DNA of 64,000 nucleotides, taken from contig NZ_JAMCCO010000001.1 of assembly GCF_023371205.1 (NCBI RefSeq), positions 368,662 to 432,661 of the forward strand. Direction: 5' to 3'. Origin of the DNA: Parvivirga hydrogeniphila. GTDB lineage: Bacteria > Actinomycetota > Coriobacteriia > Anaerosomatales > Anaerosomataceae. Of this stretch, positions 1 through 9,021 are shown in pieces. Numbering within the stretch: position 1 is the first letter of the stretch; each line of letters begins with the position of its first letter. The position numbers and the translations under genes are program-made. The notes beneath the pieces were generated by a model. That model saw nothing but the letters and a program-made list of their open reading frames with translations. It was not told the DNA's origin and did not search any database.

Positions 1-986
1 AGCACGAGCTCGATGACGTCGTGCGAGGCCCTGGCGCGCTCCGCCCAATCAGCGAGCGATCCATCGGCGGCCAGGCGCACGACCGTAAGCACCCGGTCAG
101 GTCCGTACGAGACCGGGTCGCGGAGGGCCGTCTCGATCACGGGCACGACGCCTCGGCCCTCCTTGCCGAGCGACTCGGCGATCAGCTGCTCGACCCACAG
201 GCCGAACGGGCGGAGCGCGGGCGAGGTCAGAAGGGTGAGCTTGTCGCGCCCCTGTGCGTTGCCGTCGGCGATCCCCGCGGCGAGCCGCGCCGCCGGGTTC
301 TCGTCGGGCCGGTTCTTGCAGGCGGACTCCATCACGGCCGCTCGTGCGACGAGAGCCTCGACGTCGATGCCGGTGAGCGCAGCCGGTGCGAGCCCGAAGA
401 GCGACAGAGCCGAGTACCGTCCACCCACGGTGGGCGGCGCCGAGAGCGTGAGGCGCATGACCTCCTTCTGGCGCAGCTTCTCGAGCGGCGAGCCCGGGTC
501 GGTGATGACGATGCACCTGCGGCCGGCCGCCGGCCGTCCGAGGGCGTCGTCGAGCCAGGCCCGCACGATCGCGTACAGCGACAGCGGCTCGACGGTCGTG
601 CCCGACTTGCTCGCGATGATGACGAAGACACCGGCAGGGTCGAGCGTCTGCAGGAGCTTCGAGAGCGCGATAGGCGAGGTCGTGTCGAGCACGTGCAACC
701 GCGGGTAGCCCGGCGCAGTGCCGATCACGCGCGACATCACCAGCGGCGCGAGCGAGGACCCGCCCATGCCCAACAGCAGCAGGTCAGTCGCGCCTTCGTC
801 TCGCACGGCGTCCGCCAGGTTCCGCAAGAGCGGGAACCGCGCGGACGCCTTGCTCGCGAGGTCCAACCACCCCAGGCGCTGGCCGACGGCGATGCGGGTG
901 TCGACGTCGTCGGTGAACAAGCTCGCATCGCGGGCGAGCAGCCGCTCGATGGCGTTCGCCTCGACGAGGCGTTCGATCGAGCCCAT
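1..986 (-). CDS. Glucose-6-phosphate isomerase family protein (3' end outside window)
   Basis: The gene is read leftward and cut by the window edge; about 328 residues are visible. Phosphoglucose isomerase features are clear: a GMGGSS turn, the phosphate-binding ASKSGTT motif, GGRYSAL, and EQLIAESLGK near the visible end. The enzyme interconverts glucose-6-phosphate and fructose-6-phosphate in the cytoplasm. The sequence style resembles the isomerase half of bifunctional transaldolase/isomerase proteins, but no transaldolase domain precedes it, so this seems to be the stand-alone half. The ATG at 986 follows GGAGG at good spacing. It lies 15 bases after the EamA gene and is probably co-transcribed with it. 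Confidence 0.85.
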   Translation of the reverse strand, partial: MGSIERLVEANAIERLLARDASLFTDDVDTRIAVGQRLGWLDLASKASARFPLLRNLADAVRDEGATDLLLLGMGGSSLAPLVMSRVIGTAPGYPRLHVLDTTSPIALSKLLQTLDPAGVFVIIASKSGTTVEPLSLYAIVRAWLDDALGRPAAGRRCIVITDPGSPLEKLRQKEVMRLTLSAPPTVGGRYSALSLFGLAPAALTGIDVEALVARAAVMESACKNRPDENPAARLAAGIADGNAQGRDKLTLLTSPALRPFGLWVEQLIAESLGKEGRGVVPVIETALRDPVSYGPDRVLTVVRLAADGSLADWAERARASHDVIELV

Positions 987-1001
987 CACGCCTCCTTGTC
1001 T

Positions 1002-1946
1002 TCAGGTGCTCTCGACGACGGCCTCCGGCGCCTCGATCGCCGGCTGCGGCTCCATCCGTGCCACAGCCACGCCGCTTGAGACGACCAAGGCCGCGCCGAG
1101 CGCCGTCCATGCTGTTATCGGCTCGCCGAGGAACGCTGCTGAGAACGCGACGGCGCTCACCGGCTCGGCGTAGGTGAGCATCGCAGCGTGGTCGGCACGC
1201 ACGAGCCGAAGTCCAGACAAGAAGAGCATTCCCGTAAGACCGGTGTCTACCACGCCCAAGGCAGCGACGCCGAGCCAGTCGGTGGGGGTGGCGGGACCCT
1301 TCAGCGTGAGCACGGCGGGCAGGAGCACCGCTGCCGCCCCCGCGTACTCGCCGAGCATGTACACGCCCGTCGGGATGCCGGCAAGAAGCCGCTTCGCGTT
1401 CAGCACGAGGCCGGCGTAGGTGAAGGCGGACGCGAGCGCCATCGCGGCGCCGATGATCTCGCGGCTGCTGCGGATCCCGAGGTCGCGTGGCCCGACGATG
1501 GCGACGACGCCAGCGAGCGCGAGCGCCATCGGGAGCACGAGCCGCCGATCGAAGCGCTCGGAACCGAGGACGGGCGTGAGGACCGCGACCAACACCGGGC
1601 CGAGGTACGCGAGCAGCACGGCGACGGCGACCGTCGTCAACTGCAGCGCTCCCAGGTAGAGCCCCCAGTTGAGCGCGAGCAGGCAGCCCATCGCGAGCAA
1701 CGCCGCATACCGCCTCGGCGTCAGCGCGAAGAGCGCCTTGGCTTGCCCGGTGAGCGTGAGAGCGACCGCCGCCACCGATGCGGCGAAGACGACGCGCCAA
1801 AAGACGATGACGGCCGGGTGCGCGTCGACCATGCGGACGAAGATCGGGATGGTGCCCCACGTGGTGGCGGCCAGTGCGACGCGAGCAAGCCCGCCGAGGG
1901 TCTCCCGGCGCGTAGCTGTGCCAGCGAGGCGGTCCGGTGTGTCCAT
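1002..1946 (-). CDS. EamA/DMT-family membrane transporter
   Basis: 314 residues with about ten hydrophobic segments arranged as two EamA repeats, as in drug/metabolite transporter family exporters. Substrate is not predictable; relatives export amino acids, sugars or small metabolites across the cytoplasmic membrane. The N-terminal repeat begins near residue 20 (ATTWGTIPIF), and the second repeat carries a conserved AEPVSA segment. The ATG at 1946 overlaps the hypE stop codon by one base (TGATG), which suggests translational coupling, although nothing else links it to hydrogenase maturation. The acidic C-terminal tail is probably cytoplasmic. Confidence 0.85.
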   Translation of the reverse strand: MDTPDRLAGTATRRETLGGLARVALAATTWGTIPIFVRMVDAHPAVIVFWRVVFAASVAAVALTLTGQAKALFALTPRRYAALLAMGCLLALNWGLYLGALQLTTVAVAVLLAYLGPVLVAVLTPVLGSERFDRRLVLPMALALAGVVAIVGPRDLGIRSSREIIGAAMALASAFTYAGLVLNAKRLLAGIPTGVYMLGEYAGAAAVLLPAVLTLKGPATPTDWLGVAALGVVDTGLTGMLFLSGLRLVRADHAAMLTYAEPVSAVAFSAAFLGEPITAWTALGAALVVSSGVAVARMEPQPAIEAPEAVVEST

Positions 1947-2956
1947 CAGCAGATGCGCGGAAGCTGTTCCCCGACGAGCATGTCCATGACGCGCGTGGCG
2001 CCGAAGGGCGTCTTGACGTGCACGCGCCCAGCCGGCGCCTCGACGACCTCGCCGATGATCGCAGCGTTCTCGCCGTACGGCGCGCTTCGCATCGCGTCCA
2101 AAGCGGCTTCGGCCTGATCGCGGGGCACCACCGCCACCATCTTGCCTTCGTTCGCCACCTGGTAGACGTCGTAGCCGAGCATCTCGCACGCGCCGCGCAC
2201 CTGTTCGCGCACGGGCACGGCGGCCTCGTCGACGACGATCCCGACCGACGACGCGCTCGCGATCTCGTTCAGCGTCGACGCGAGCCCGCCGCGCGTCGGG
2301 TCGCGGAAGCACCGCGTGCCAGGGGCCGCGTCGAGCACGGCGTGCACGAGCGCGGCGAGCGGTGCGGCGTCCGAGACGATCTCGGTGGAGAACGCGAGCC
2401 CCTCGCGCACCGACACGACCGCGATGCCGTGGTCGCCGAGGGTGCCCGAGAGCAGGACGACGTCGCCTGGCTTGCAGTGCGAGCCGGACAGGTCGAAGCC
2501 GTCGCGCACGACGCCGATGCCGGCCGTGTTCACGTACATGCCGTCGCCGTGCCCCTTCTCCACCACCTTGGTGTCGCCGGTGACGATGCGGACGCCCGCC
2601 TCCTCGGCCGCCGCGCGCATTGATGCGAGCACGCGCCGCACCACCTCGACCTCGAGCCCCTCTTCCAAGACGAAGCCGACGGAGAGGTAGAGCGGCACGG
2701 CGCCTGCCGTGGCGATGTCGTTGACGGTGCCGCAGACGGCCAAGCGGCCGATGTCGCCGCCGGGGAAGATGAGCGGCGAGACCACGTACGTGTCGGTGGA
2801 GATGGCGAGGCGTCCTGCCGGCACGTCCACCACGCCCGCGTCGTCGAGGCGCGAGAGCGTCTCATCAGCGAAGCTCGGGACGAAGACCTCCTCGATGAGG
2901 TCGCGCATCATCGTGCCGCCGCTTCCGTGAGCGAGGAGTATGCGGTCCTGCTGCAT
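1946..2956 (-). CDS. hypE: Hydrogenase maturation protein HypE
   Basis: 336 residues. HypE dehydrates the carbamoyl group received from HypF to a thiocyanate on its C-terminal cysteine, and supplies cyanide ligands for the [NiFe] hydrogenase active site. The protein shows the N-terminal LAHGSGG motif, the AIRS/PurM-like ATP-binding fold (FPGGDIG; GDTKVV) and the diagnostic C-terminal end PRIC. The ATG at 2956 (MQQDRILL) is preceded by AAGGGG; reading further upstream would extend into the hypD intergenic gap and remove the normal N-terminus. It is downstream of hypD with a 35-base gap. Confidence 0.97.
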   Translation of the reverse strand: MQQDRILLAHGSGGTMMRDLIEEVFVPSFADETLSRLDDAGVVDVPAGRLAISTDTYVVSPLIFPGGDIGRLAVCGTVNDIATAGAVPLYLSVGFVLEEGLEVEVVRRVLASMRAAAEEAGVRIVTGDTKVVEKGHGDGMYVNTAGIGVVRDGFDLSGSHCKPGDVVLLSGTLGDHGIAVVSVREGLAFSTEIVSDAAPLAALVHAVLDAAPGTRCFRDPTRGGLASTLNEIASASSVGIVVDEAAVPVREQVRGACEMLGYDVYQVANEGKMVAVVPRDQAEAALDAMRSAPYGENAAIIGEVVEAPAGRVHVKTPFGATRVMDMLVGEQLPRIC

Positions 2957-2991
2957 GTGCAGAGCCCCTTCCAGCGTGTCTCCGGCCGCCG

Positions 2992-4092
2992 TCAGGCGCG
3001 GCCGTGGTCCGTGTAGCGGTAGTATGCCGCGCACGAGCCCTCCGAGGAGACCATGCACGGTCCCACGGGATGCTCGGGCGTGCACGCACGGCCGAAGAGC
3101 CGGCACTCGTACGGCAGCACCGCGCCGCGCAGGACGTCGCCGCACTGGCAGCCCTTGTGCTCGCGCGCGTCGGGCGGCTGCACTGGGAAGCGGCGAGCGG
3201 CGTCGAACGCCGAGTAGCTCTCGCGGATCGCGAGCCCGGTTCCCGGGATCACGCCCAGCCCCCGCCACTCGGCGTCACAAGGCTCGAACACGTCGTCGAT
3301 GGCCTCGATCGCGTGCGGGTTGCCGTCGCGCGCAACGACGCGGGTGTACGCGACCTCGATCTCCGCTCGCCCATCGCGGAGCTGCTCGGCGAGCATCATG
3401 ATGCCCTGCAGCACGTCGATGGGCTCGAAACCGGTGACGACGCCGGGCACGCCGTAGCGGGCGGCGAGGAACTCGTAGGGCCGCGTGCCGATGACCACCG
3501 ACACGTGCCCGGGCAAGATGAACCCGTCGATCTCGACGAGCGGATCGTTCACGAGCGCCTCGAGCGCGAGCGGCACGGTCTTGTGCAACGAGAGCACCGA
3601 GAAGTTGCGGACGCCGCGCTTCGCGGCCTGCTGGATGGTGATGGCGATCGTCGGCGCGGTGGTCTCGAAGCCGACGCCGAGGAACACCACCTCCCGGTCC
3701 GGCTCCCGCTCTGCGAGCTCCAGGGCGTCGAGCGGCGAGTAGACGACGCGGACGTCCCGCCCGTCTGCCTTCTCGCGCGCAAGCGAGGAGTACGAGCCCG
3801 GGACCTTCATCATGTCGCCGAACGTCGCAAGCACGACTCCCGGCTGCCGGGCGAGCTCGATCGCGAGGTCGATGTCGGCGTTGCCGGTGACGCACACCGG
3901 GCAGCCTGGTCCGGAAAGCAGGGTGATCGCCTCAGGCATCAGCCCGCGGATGCCGTTCTTGGCGATGGCCATGGTGTGCGTGCCGCACACCTCCATCAGC
4001 TTCATCGGGCGGACCGCAGCGGCACGGATGCGCCGGACGAGCCCTTCCGCGAGCGCCGGGTCGCGGAACGCTGCAGAGACGTCGGTGCTCAC
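2992..4092 (-). CDS. hypD: Hydrogenase maturation protein HypD
   Basis: 366 residues. HypD is the [4Fe-4S] scaffold that, with HypC, assembles the Fe(CN)2CO unit of [NiFe] hydrogenases. Visible family features are Cys36 in EVCGTHT, Cys64 and Cys67 in GPGCPVC, and the C-terminal cysteine cluster that begins GCQCGDVL and binds the iron-sulfur cluster. Length is normal for the family. The start overlaps the hypC stop by four bases (ATGA), which indicates coupling of the two partner proteins. Confidence 0.97.
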   Translation of the reverse strand: MSTDVSAAFRDPALAEGLVRRIRAAAVRPMKLMEVCGTHTMAIAKNGIRGLMPEAITLLSGPGCPVCVTGNADIDLAIELARQPGVVLATFGDMMKVPGSYSSLAREKADGRDVRVVYSPLDALELAEREPDREVVFLGVGFETTAPTIAITIQQAAKRGVRNFSVLSLHKTVPLALEALVNDPLVEIDGFILPGHVSVVIGTRPYEFLAARYGVPGVVTGFEPIDVLQGIMMLAEQLRDGRAEIEVAYTRVVARDGNPHAIEAIDDVFEPCDAEWRGLGVIPGTGLAIRESYSAFDAARRFPVQPPDAREHKGCQCGDVLRGAVLPYECRLFGRACTPEHPVGPCMVSSEGSCAAYYRYTDHGRA

Positions 4093-4349
4093 GAAGCCGG
4101 CTCCGCCTGAAGCTCGCTCGTCTCGTCGTCGAACAGGCCGCCTTCGCGCAAGAGGTCGAGCGTCTCTCTCGCGAACTCCTCGGAGATGATCTCCAGCGCG
4201 AATCCCGCATGCACGAGCACGTGGTCGCCGAGTTTCGCGGTGGGCACCATGTGCAGGCTCACCCAGCGCGTGACCCCGAGGATCTCCACCTGCGCCATGC
4301 CGTTCTCGTTCGGCTCACTGACGATCTTGGCCGGTATGCCCAGGCACAT
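4089..4349 (-). CDS. hypC: Hydrogenase maturation chaperone HypC
   Basis: 86 residues. HypC/HybG proteins carry the Fe(CN)2CO moiety between HypD and the hydrogenase large-subunit precursor. The N-terminus MCLGIPAKI supplies the essential Cys2 and fixes the start codon even though it lies 35 bases inside the 3' end of hypF. The OB-like beta barrel ends at about residue 75, and the rest is a short acidic tail. It is translationally linked to hypD through an ATGA overlap. Confidence 0.96.
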   Translation of the reverse strand: MCLGIPAKIVSEPNENGMAQVEILGVTRWVSLHMVPTAKLGDHVLVHAGFALEIISEEFARETLDLLREGGLFDDETSELQAEPAS

Positions 4350-6729
4350 CCGCTCCTCCTTGTTCCGCCGCCTGGTGCCGGGCCCAGGCGACGATCGCTT
4401 GGCCGAATGAGACTCCGCCGTCGTTGACGGGCAGAGCCCTGTGCGTCAGCACGCGGAACCTGCGCTCGTCGAGCGCTTCGAGCACGAGGCTCGTCAGAAT
4501 CCGGTTCATGAACACGCCGCCCGAGATGGCCACGGTCGACAGGCCGGTGAGGCGGCGGGCTCGCTCGCACGCGTCCACTATAGCCACGGCAAGCCCCCGA
4601 TGGAAGCGCATCGAGACGACGGATGCGCTGACGCCCGCCGCGAGGTCCTCCAGCAGCGCTCGGACGGCCGGCTCGGTCCTGATCGTGGCGGTCTCCCAGC
4701 CGAAGGGGTACGCGCCCGGCTCGTCGCGGTCGGCGATGGCCTCCAGCTCGATCGCGGCCTGGCCTTCGTAGAGCGCGTCGTCCCGCACTCCCGCGAGCGC
4801 TGCGACCGCGTCGAACAGACGCCCGGCCGAGGAGGTGAGCGGCGTGTTCAGCCGACGCTCCACCATCGTGCGCACGATCGCTTCCTCGCCCGGGGCGAGT
4901 CGCTGCCTAAGAAACGCCGCCCCCGGGTGGTCGAGCAGACCGAACGCGGCGAGCGCGCCGATCGCCATGCGCGCAGGCCGGCGGATCGCGGCCTCGCCGC
5001 CGGGAAGCGGCAGGTACTCGAGGTGCGCGAACCGCTCGAAGCCCGTGCAGCTCGCGAGCAGGACCTCTCCGCCCCAGATCGCGCCGTCCGTGCCGTAGCC
5101 GGTCCCGTCGAAGGCCACGCCGATCACCGGTCCTGGCTCCGCGTGCTCTCCCAGCACGCTCGCGACGTGCGCGTGGTGGTGCTGCACGCCCTCTGCCGGC
5201 AGGCCGAGCGAGCGCGCGTGCTTGGTGGGCAGGTACTCGGGGTGCAGGTCGTACGCGACGAGCCTCGGCGCGATGCGGAACAACCGCTCGTAGTCGGCGA
5301 TCGCGCGCTCGAACGCCGCGAACGTCTCGGCGTTCTCCATGTCGCCGATGTGCTGGGTGATGAACGCGTGGTCGCCCGAGAGCAGCGTCACGGTGTTCTT
5401 CTGTTCGGGTCCGCACGCGAGCACGTCGACGTCGGCGTGCTCGGGGGCGCTCAGCGGGAAGGGCGCGTAGCCGCGTGCGCGGCGGACCAGCTCGACGCCA
5501 CGCGGACCGACGCGAGCGACCGAATCGTCGTAGCGCGCCACGATGTCGCGGTCGTGCAGCAGAAACGCGTCGGCGATGCCTGCGAGCCGCTCCAACGCTT
5601 CTGCGTTGCCGGTGCAGATCGGCTCCTCACTCACGTTGCCCGACGTCATCACCAGCGGCACGCCGGCTTCTTCGAGCAGCAGGTGGTGCAGCGGCGTGTA
5701 CGGCAGCATCACGCCGATCTCCCGCAAGCGCGGCGCGAGCGACGGCGCTGGCGGGGCGACGCGCGGGTCGGACGCGCTTCGCTTGGCGAGCAGCACGATC
5801 GGCGCAGCGGGCGAGGCGAGCAGGTCTGCCTCGCTCTCGGTGACCTCGCACCACGCGCGCGCGTCGTCGAGGGTGCGCACCATCACTGCGAGCGGCTTTC
5901 CGTACCGACGCTTGCGCTCCCGCAACCGCGCGACAGCGTCCTCGTTCGTGGCATCGCACGCGAGCTGGAAGCCGCCGAGGCCCTTCACGGCCAGGATGGC
6001 GCCCGAGCGCAGGAGCGACCCGGCATGCGCGAGGATCGCGTCGGAGCGGGCGCGCTCGGCATCGCGGTCGCGGTGCGGTCGCGGCTCCGTCTCGACGGCG
6101 GGGCTCCACTGCCAGCCGGGATCCACGGGCACCTGGCCGGGTGCCAGGTTCAGGTACAGCCTCGGACCGCACACGAAGCACGCGTCAGGCTGGGCGTGGA
6201 AGCGCCGGTCGGCGGGGTCGGCGTACTCGGCGGCGCACTCGGGACACATCTCGAAGGCGCGCATCGAGGTGAGCGGCCGGTCGTACGGGATGTCCGCGAT
6301 GATGGTGAAGCGAGGGCCGCAGTTCGTGCAGTTGATGAACGGGTACCGGTAGCGCCGGTCGGCGGGGTCGAACAGCTCGGAGATGCACGCAGGGCAGGTG
6401 GCGATGTCTGGCGAGATGAGCGTCCGGGCGCCTGCCTCTGCGCGCGACGGGACGATCGAGAAGCTCTCGAAGCCTTCCACGGCGACGGCTCTCGACGACG
6501 CTCCCGCGATGCGCGCCATCGGCGGCGCCTCGGCGACGAGCGCGCGCTCGAATGCGGCGAGCGCGTCCGCGTCGGCCTCGGCGTGGACCCACACGCCGTC
6601 GGACGCGTTGCGGACCCACCCGAACACGCCCGTTCGCCGAGCAAGGTTGTAGACGAACGGCCGGAACCCGACGCCTTGGACGATGCCGGTCAGGTGGATC
6701 AGCCGTGCATGGCGATCGTGCTCACTCAC
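4315..6729 (-). CDS. hypF: Carbamoyltransferase HypF
   Basis: 804 residues. HypF makes the carbamoyl group that becomes the cyanide ligands, using carbamoyl phosphate and ATP. Domains in order: acylphosphatase (about 8-95, with GIVQGVGFRPF), two zinc fingers (Cys112/115/134/137 and Cys162/165/184/187), a YrdC-like domain (about 235-430), and a Kae1-like carbamoyltransferase domain (DGTGYGTDG, HHHAH, AISGGVFMN, PVNDGG). The linker between zinc fingers and YrdC is rich in Arg/Glu and somewhat long. The 3' end overlaps hypC and the 5' end overlaps the preceding HEPN-like gene by eight bases. Confidence 0.97.
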   Translation of the reverse strand: MSEHDRHARLIHLTGIVQGVGFRPFVYNLARRTGVFGWVRNASDGVWVHAEADADALAAFERALVAEAPPMARIAGASSRAVAVEGFESFSIVPSRAEAGARTLISPDIATCPACISELFDPADRRYRYPFINCTNCGPRFTIIADIPYDRPLTSMRAFEMCPECAAEYADPADRRFHAQPDACFVCGPRLYLNLAPGQVPVDPGWQWSPAVETEPRPHRDRDAERARSDAILAHAGSLLRSGAILAVKGLGGFQLACDATNEDAVARLRERKRRYGKPLAVMVRTLDDARAWCEVTESEADLLASPAAPIVLLAKRSASDPRVAPPAPSLAPRLREIGVMLPYTPLHHLLLEEAGVPLVMTSGNVSEEPICTGNAEALERLAGIADAFLLHDRDIVARYDDSVARVGPRGVELVRRARGYAPFPLSAPEHADVDVLACGPEQKNTVTLLSGDHAFITQHIGDMENAETFAAFERAIADYERLFRIAPRLVAYDLHPEYLPTKHARSLGLPAEGVQHHHAHVASVLGEHAEPGPVIGVAFDGTGYGTDGAIWGGEVLLASCTGFERFAHLEYLPLPGGEAAIRRPARMAIGALAAFGLLDHPGAAFLRQRLAPGEEAIVRTMVERRLNTPLTSSAGRLFDAVAALAGVRDDALYEGQAAIELEAIADRDEPGAYPFGWETATIRTEPAVRALLEDLAAGVSASVVSMRFHRGLAVAIVDACERARRLTGLSTVAISGGVFMNRILTSLVLEALDERRFRVLTHRALPVNDGGVSFGQAIVAWARHQAAEQGGADVPGHTGQDRQ

Positions 6730-7360
6730 CGTGCAGACCGTCTGCCACGAACCGGTTGTTCATCAGCACGAACAGGCGGTACGCCTGGTCGAGGAGCATC
6801 ATGGCCTCGTCAGCAGCGCGCTGATCGAGGTGCTCTTGCGGCCCCGTGAACGGCGAGTCGTGGATGAACGCGTTGCGAGCCTCCCTGAGCCGCCGCCACC
6901 GCTTCGGGAAGTCCGCGTAGCCGAGCTCGGAGGCCGCGTCCTCGAACTCCTCGCCCGCGAGCGCGGGGAACAGCTTGCCGAGCCGGATGCCGATGGCGCG
7001 CTGCGTGTCCATCACCATGCGTCGCACCTTCAGGTCGGCGCCGTGCGCCGCGAGCATCCGGTCGAGCAGGTCTTCGAGGATGGTCTCGAGCAGCGTCATC
7101 GCGAGGATGACGACGACCTCGGACTCGCCGTCGGCCTGGTAGTGCCGGATCCGTGCGTCGAGCCGTCGGATCCGGTCCGCAGGCCAGGTACGCCGTTCCG
7201 CGCCCGTCGCACCGCAGAGAGGGCACGGCGTCTTTGGGGACGCGAACGCAGGGTCGCCCGAGAGAAAGCCGCACGCCGGGCACTCGAAGTACTCAGGCGC
7301 GGTGCCGTTCACGGGGGCGAACACGGTCTTGTGCTTCTTTGGCGGGCGTGACCGTCTCAT
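6722..7360 (-). CDS. Zinc-ribbon protein with HEPN-like RNase motif
   Basis: 212 residues, function not established. The N-terminus has a two-knuckle zinc ribbon (CPAC near residue 28, CPLC near residue 47), followed by a mainly helical domain. Near residue 164 it reads RNAFIH, which matches the R-N-x3-H active motif of HEPN ribonucleases. There is no Shine-Dalgarno sequence at the ATG; instead TACAAT at 7368-7373 on the minus strand would place the transcription start near the ATG, so a leaderless transcript is possible. It overlaps hypF by eight bases and follows nikO by 13. A role in RNA cleavage or regulation is inference only. Confidence 0.7.
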   Translation of the reverse strand: MRRSRPPKKHKTVFAPVNGTAPEYFECPACGFLSGDPAFASPKTPCPLCGATGAERRTWPADRIRRLDARIRHYQADGESEVVVILAMTLLETILEDLLDRMLAAHGADLKVRRMVMDTQRAIGIRLGKLFPALAGEEFEDAASELGYADFPKRWRRLREARNAFIHDSPFTGPQEHLDQRAADEAMMLLDQAYRLFVLMNNRFVADGLHGE

Positions 7361-7373
7361 CGCGCTGATTGTA

Positions 7374-8114
7374 TCAGGAGCGCTCGCACGCTGCGTGCGG
7401 CATCTCCAGACCGTGCGCCTCGAGCAGCGCAGCGTCGCGCAGCACCTCTCGTGCAGGGCCGTCCGCGACCACGCGGCCGCCGTCCAGCACGACCGCCCGT
7501 TCGGCGAGCGTCCACGCGAGGTCCATGTCGTGCGTCGCGACGAGCAGCGTGGCGTCGAGCGAGGCCATGAGCTCGATCATGTGGCGCCGCGATCGCGGAT
7601 CGAGGTTCGAGGTCGGTTCGTCGAGCACGAGCACGTCCGGCTGCATCGATAGCACCGTGGCGAGCGCGACGCGCTTCTTCTGTCCGAAGCTCAGGCGGTG
7701 GCTTCCTTTGCTCGCGAGGTCCGCCAGTCCGACGGCATGGAGCGCGTCGTGCACCCGGTGCTCGACCTCGTGCGGTTCCAGGCCGTTCATCTGCGGCCCG
7801 AACGCCACGTCGTCGAACACGCTCGTCATGAACAGCTGGTCGTCCGGGTCCTGGAAGACCAGGCCGACACGCCGCCGCGCTTCGCGCACGGTCGCGTCCG
7901 TGATCGGCGTGCCGCCGACGAGCACCTCGCCGGAGCGTGCGCGCAACACGCCGTTGGCGTGCAGCATGAGCGTGGACTTGCCGGCGCCGTTGGGGCCGAG
8001 CAAGGCGACGCGCTCGCCAGGTGCGATCGACAGGTGGACGTCGTCGAGCGCTCGCGTGCCGTCAGGGTACTCGTAGCTCACGTGCACGAACGCGAGGGCG
8101 GGTCCCGGTTCCAT
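7374..8114 (-). CDS. nikO: ECF importer ATPase for nickel/cobalt (NikO/CbiO)
   Basis: 246 residues, the cytoplasmic ATPase of an energy-coupling-factor metal importer. Walker A is GPNGAGKST, the Q-loop lies in VFQDPDDQLF, the signature is LSFGQKKRVA (typical of CbiO/NikO), Walker B is VLVLDEPTSNLD, and the switch histidine is in ATHDM. The ATG at 8114 follows AAGGAAGG. It is 14 bases after nikQ. Nickel is preferred over cobalt as substrate because hyp genes and cooT flank it, but sequence alone does not separate the two metals. Confidence 0.93.
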   Translation of the reverse strand: MEPGPALAFVHVSYEYPDGTRALDDVHLSIAPGERVALLGPNGAGKSTLMLHANGVLRARSGEVLVGGTPITDATVREARRRVGLVFQDPDDQLFMTSVFDDVAFGPQMNGLEPHEVEHRVHDALHAVGLADLASKGSHRLSFGQKKRVALATVLSMQPDVLVLDEPTSNLDPRSRRHMIELMASLDATLLVATHDMDLAWTLAERAVVLDGGRVVADGPAREVLRDAALLEAHGLEMPHAACERS

Positions 8115-8128
8115 CGCCTTCCTTCCTG

Positions 8129-9016
8129 TCAGTACAACGCGATCGTGGCCGCCGCCAGCACCGCGCACAGCACGAGCAGCGCCTCAGGGGCCCCCAGGCG
8201 CGTCTTCCTGCGAACCGGCAGCGAGCCGTCGAACCCACGGCACAGCATCGCGGCGTGTATCCGCTCTCCGCGTTCGAGCGCCCGCAACACCATCGCGCCC
8301 GCGAGGTGGCCGTACAGCCGTGCGAGCTGCCGGCGGCTCATCCGAGGCGCGCGGCTCGCGAGCGCGACGCGCATCGAGCGCACCTCCTCAACAAGCGCAG
8401 AGGAGTATCGTGCCACGAACGCGAGCACGGTGGTCATCACCTCCGGCACGCCGAGGCGCTTGAGCCCCGCGAGCAGCTCGGGCGTCTCCGTCGTCGCCAC
8501 GGCAAGCGTCACCGCGCACGCCGACAGCCACGCTTTGCTCACGATGCCATAGGCTGCGACCCAGCCGCTCGCCGCTTCGGGGCCGAAAAGCCCGCCAGCG
8601 TTGAGCGAGCCTCCCGCGGCCTGCAGGGGCGCGATCAGCGCGAGCGGGAGCGCGAACGGCAGGACAGCCGCAGAGCGTGCGAGCACGCGACGGAGCGGCA
8701 GCCGTGCCAGCAGCAGGTACGCGCCGAGGCAGGCAAGCACGAACGCTGCCTCGGCGAAGCGGAGCGGCGGCGACACGACGATCGCCACGACGAGCACGAG
8801 CGCGGCTATGAGCTTCGCTCGCGCGTCCATGCGCGAGAGCGGCGAAGATATGTGCGTGAGCGCCTCGAACGCGTCCGGGTGCGCATGCTCGTGCACGCGG
8901 AAGGCGGGGTCGTACCCGCGCGCGTGGTGGTGCTCATGCGCGTGGACCGTCCCGTCCGCATGCTCGTGCTCGTGTTCGTGCAGTCCTTGCGTATCGTGCA
9001 TCCGCCGCTCCGTCAA
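8129..9016 (-). CDS. nikQ: ECF importer transmembrane subunit (NikQ/CbiQ) with His-rich N-terminus
   Basis: 295 residues. The T-component of the metal importer couples the ATPase to the metal-binding M subunit. Residues 1-50 are an unusual histidine-rich tail with at least ten His residues (HEHEHEH, HAHEHHH, HEHAHPD), probably a cytoplasmic metal-binding region. It is followed by about five membrane segments and the conserved coupling motif region (SRAPRMSRRQL; CRGFDG). It begins five bases after nikMN. The His-rich tail supports a transition-metal substrate. Confidence 0.92.
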   Translation of the reverse strand: MTERRMHDTQGLHEHEHEHADGTVHAHEHHHARGYDPAFRVHEHAHPDAFEALTHISSPLSRMDARAKLIAALVLVVAIVVSPPLRFAEAAFVLACLGAYLLLARLPLRRVLARSAAVLPFALPLALIAPLQAAGGSLNAGGLFGPEAASGWVAAYGIVSKAWLSACAVTLAVATTETPELLAGLKRLGVPEVMTTVLAFVARYSSALVEEVRSMRVALASRAPRMSRRQLARLYGHLAGAMVLRALERGERIHAAMLCRGFDGSLPVRRKTRLGAPEALLVLCAVLAAATIALY

Positions 9017-9021
9017 CCCCG

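Noticed and set aside
4315-4349. 35-base hypF/hypC overlap considered as a wrong hypC start
   Set aside because: The MCLGIP N-terminus with its essential Cys2 is conserved in HypC, so the overlap is real.
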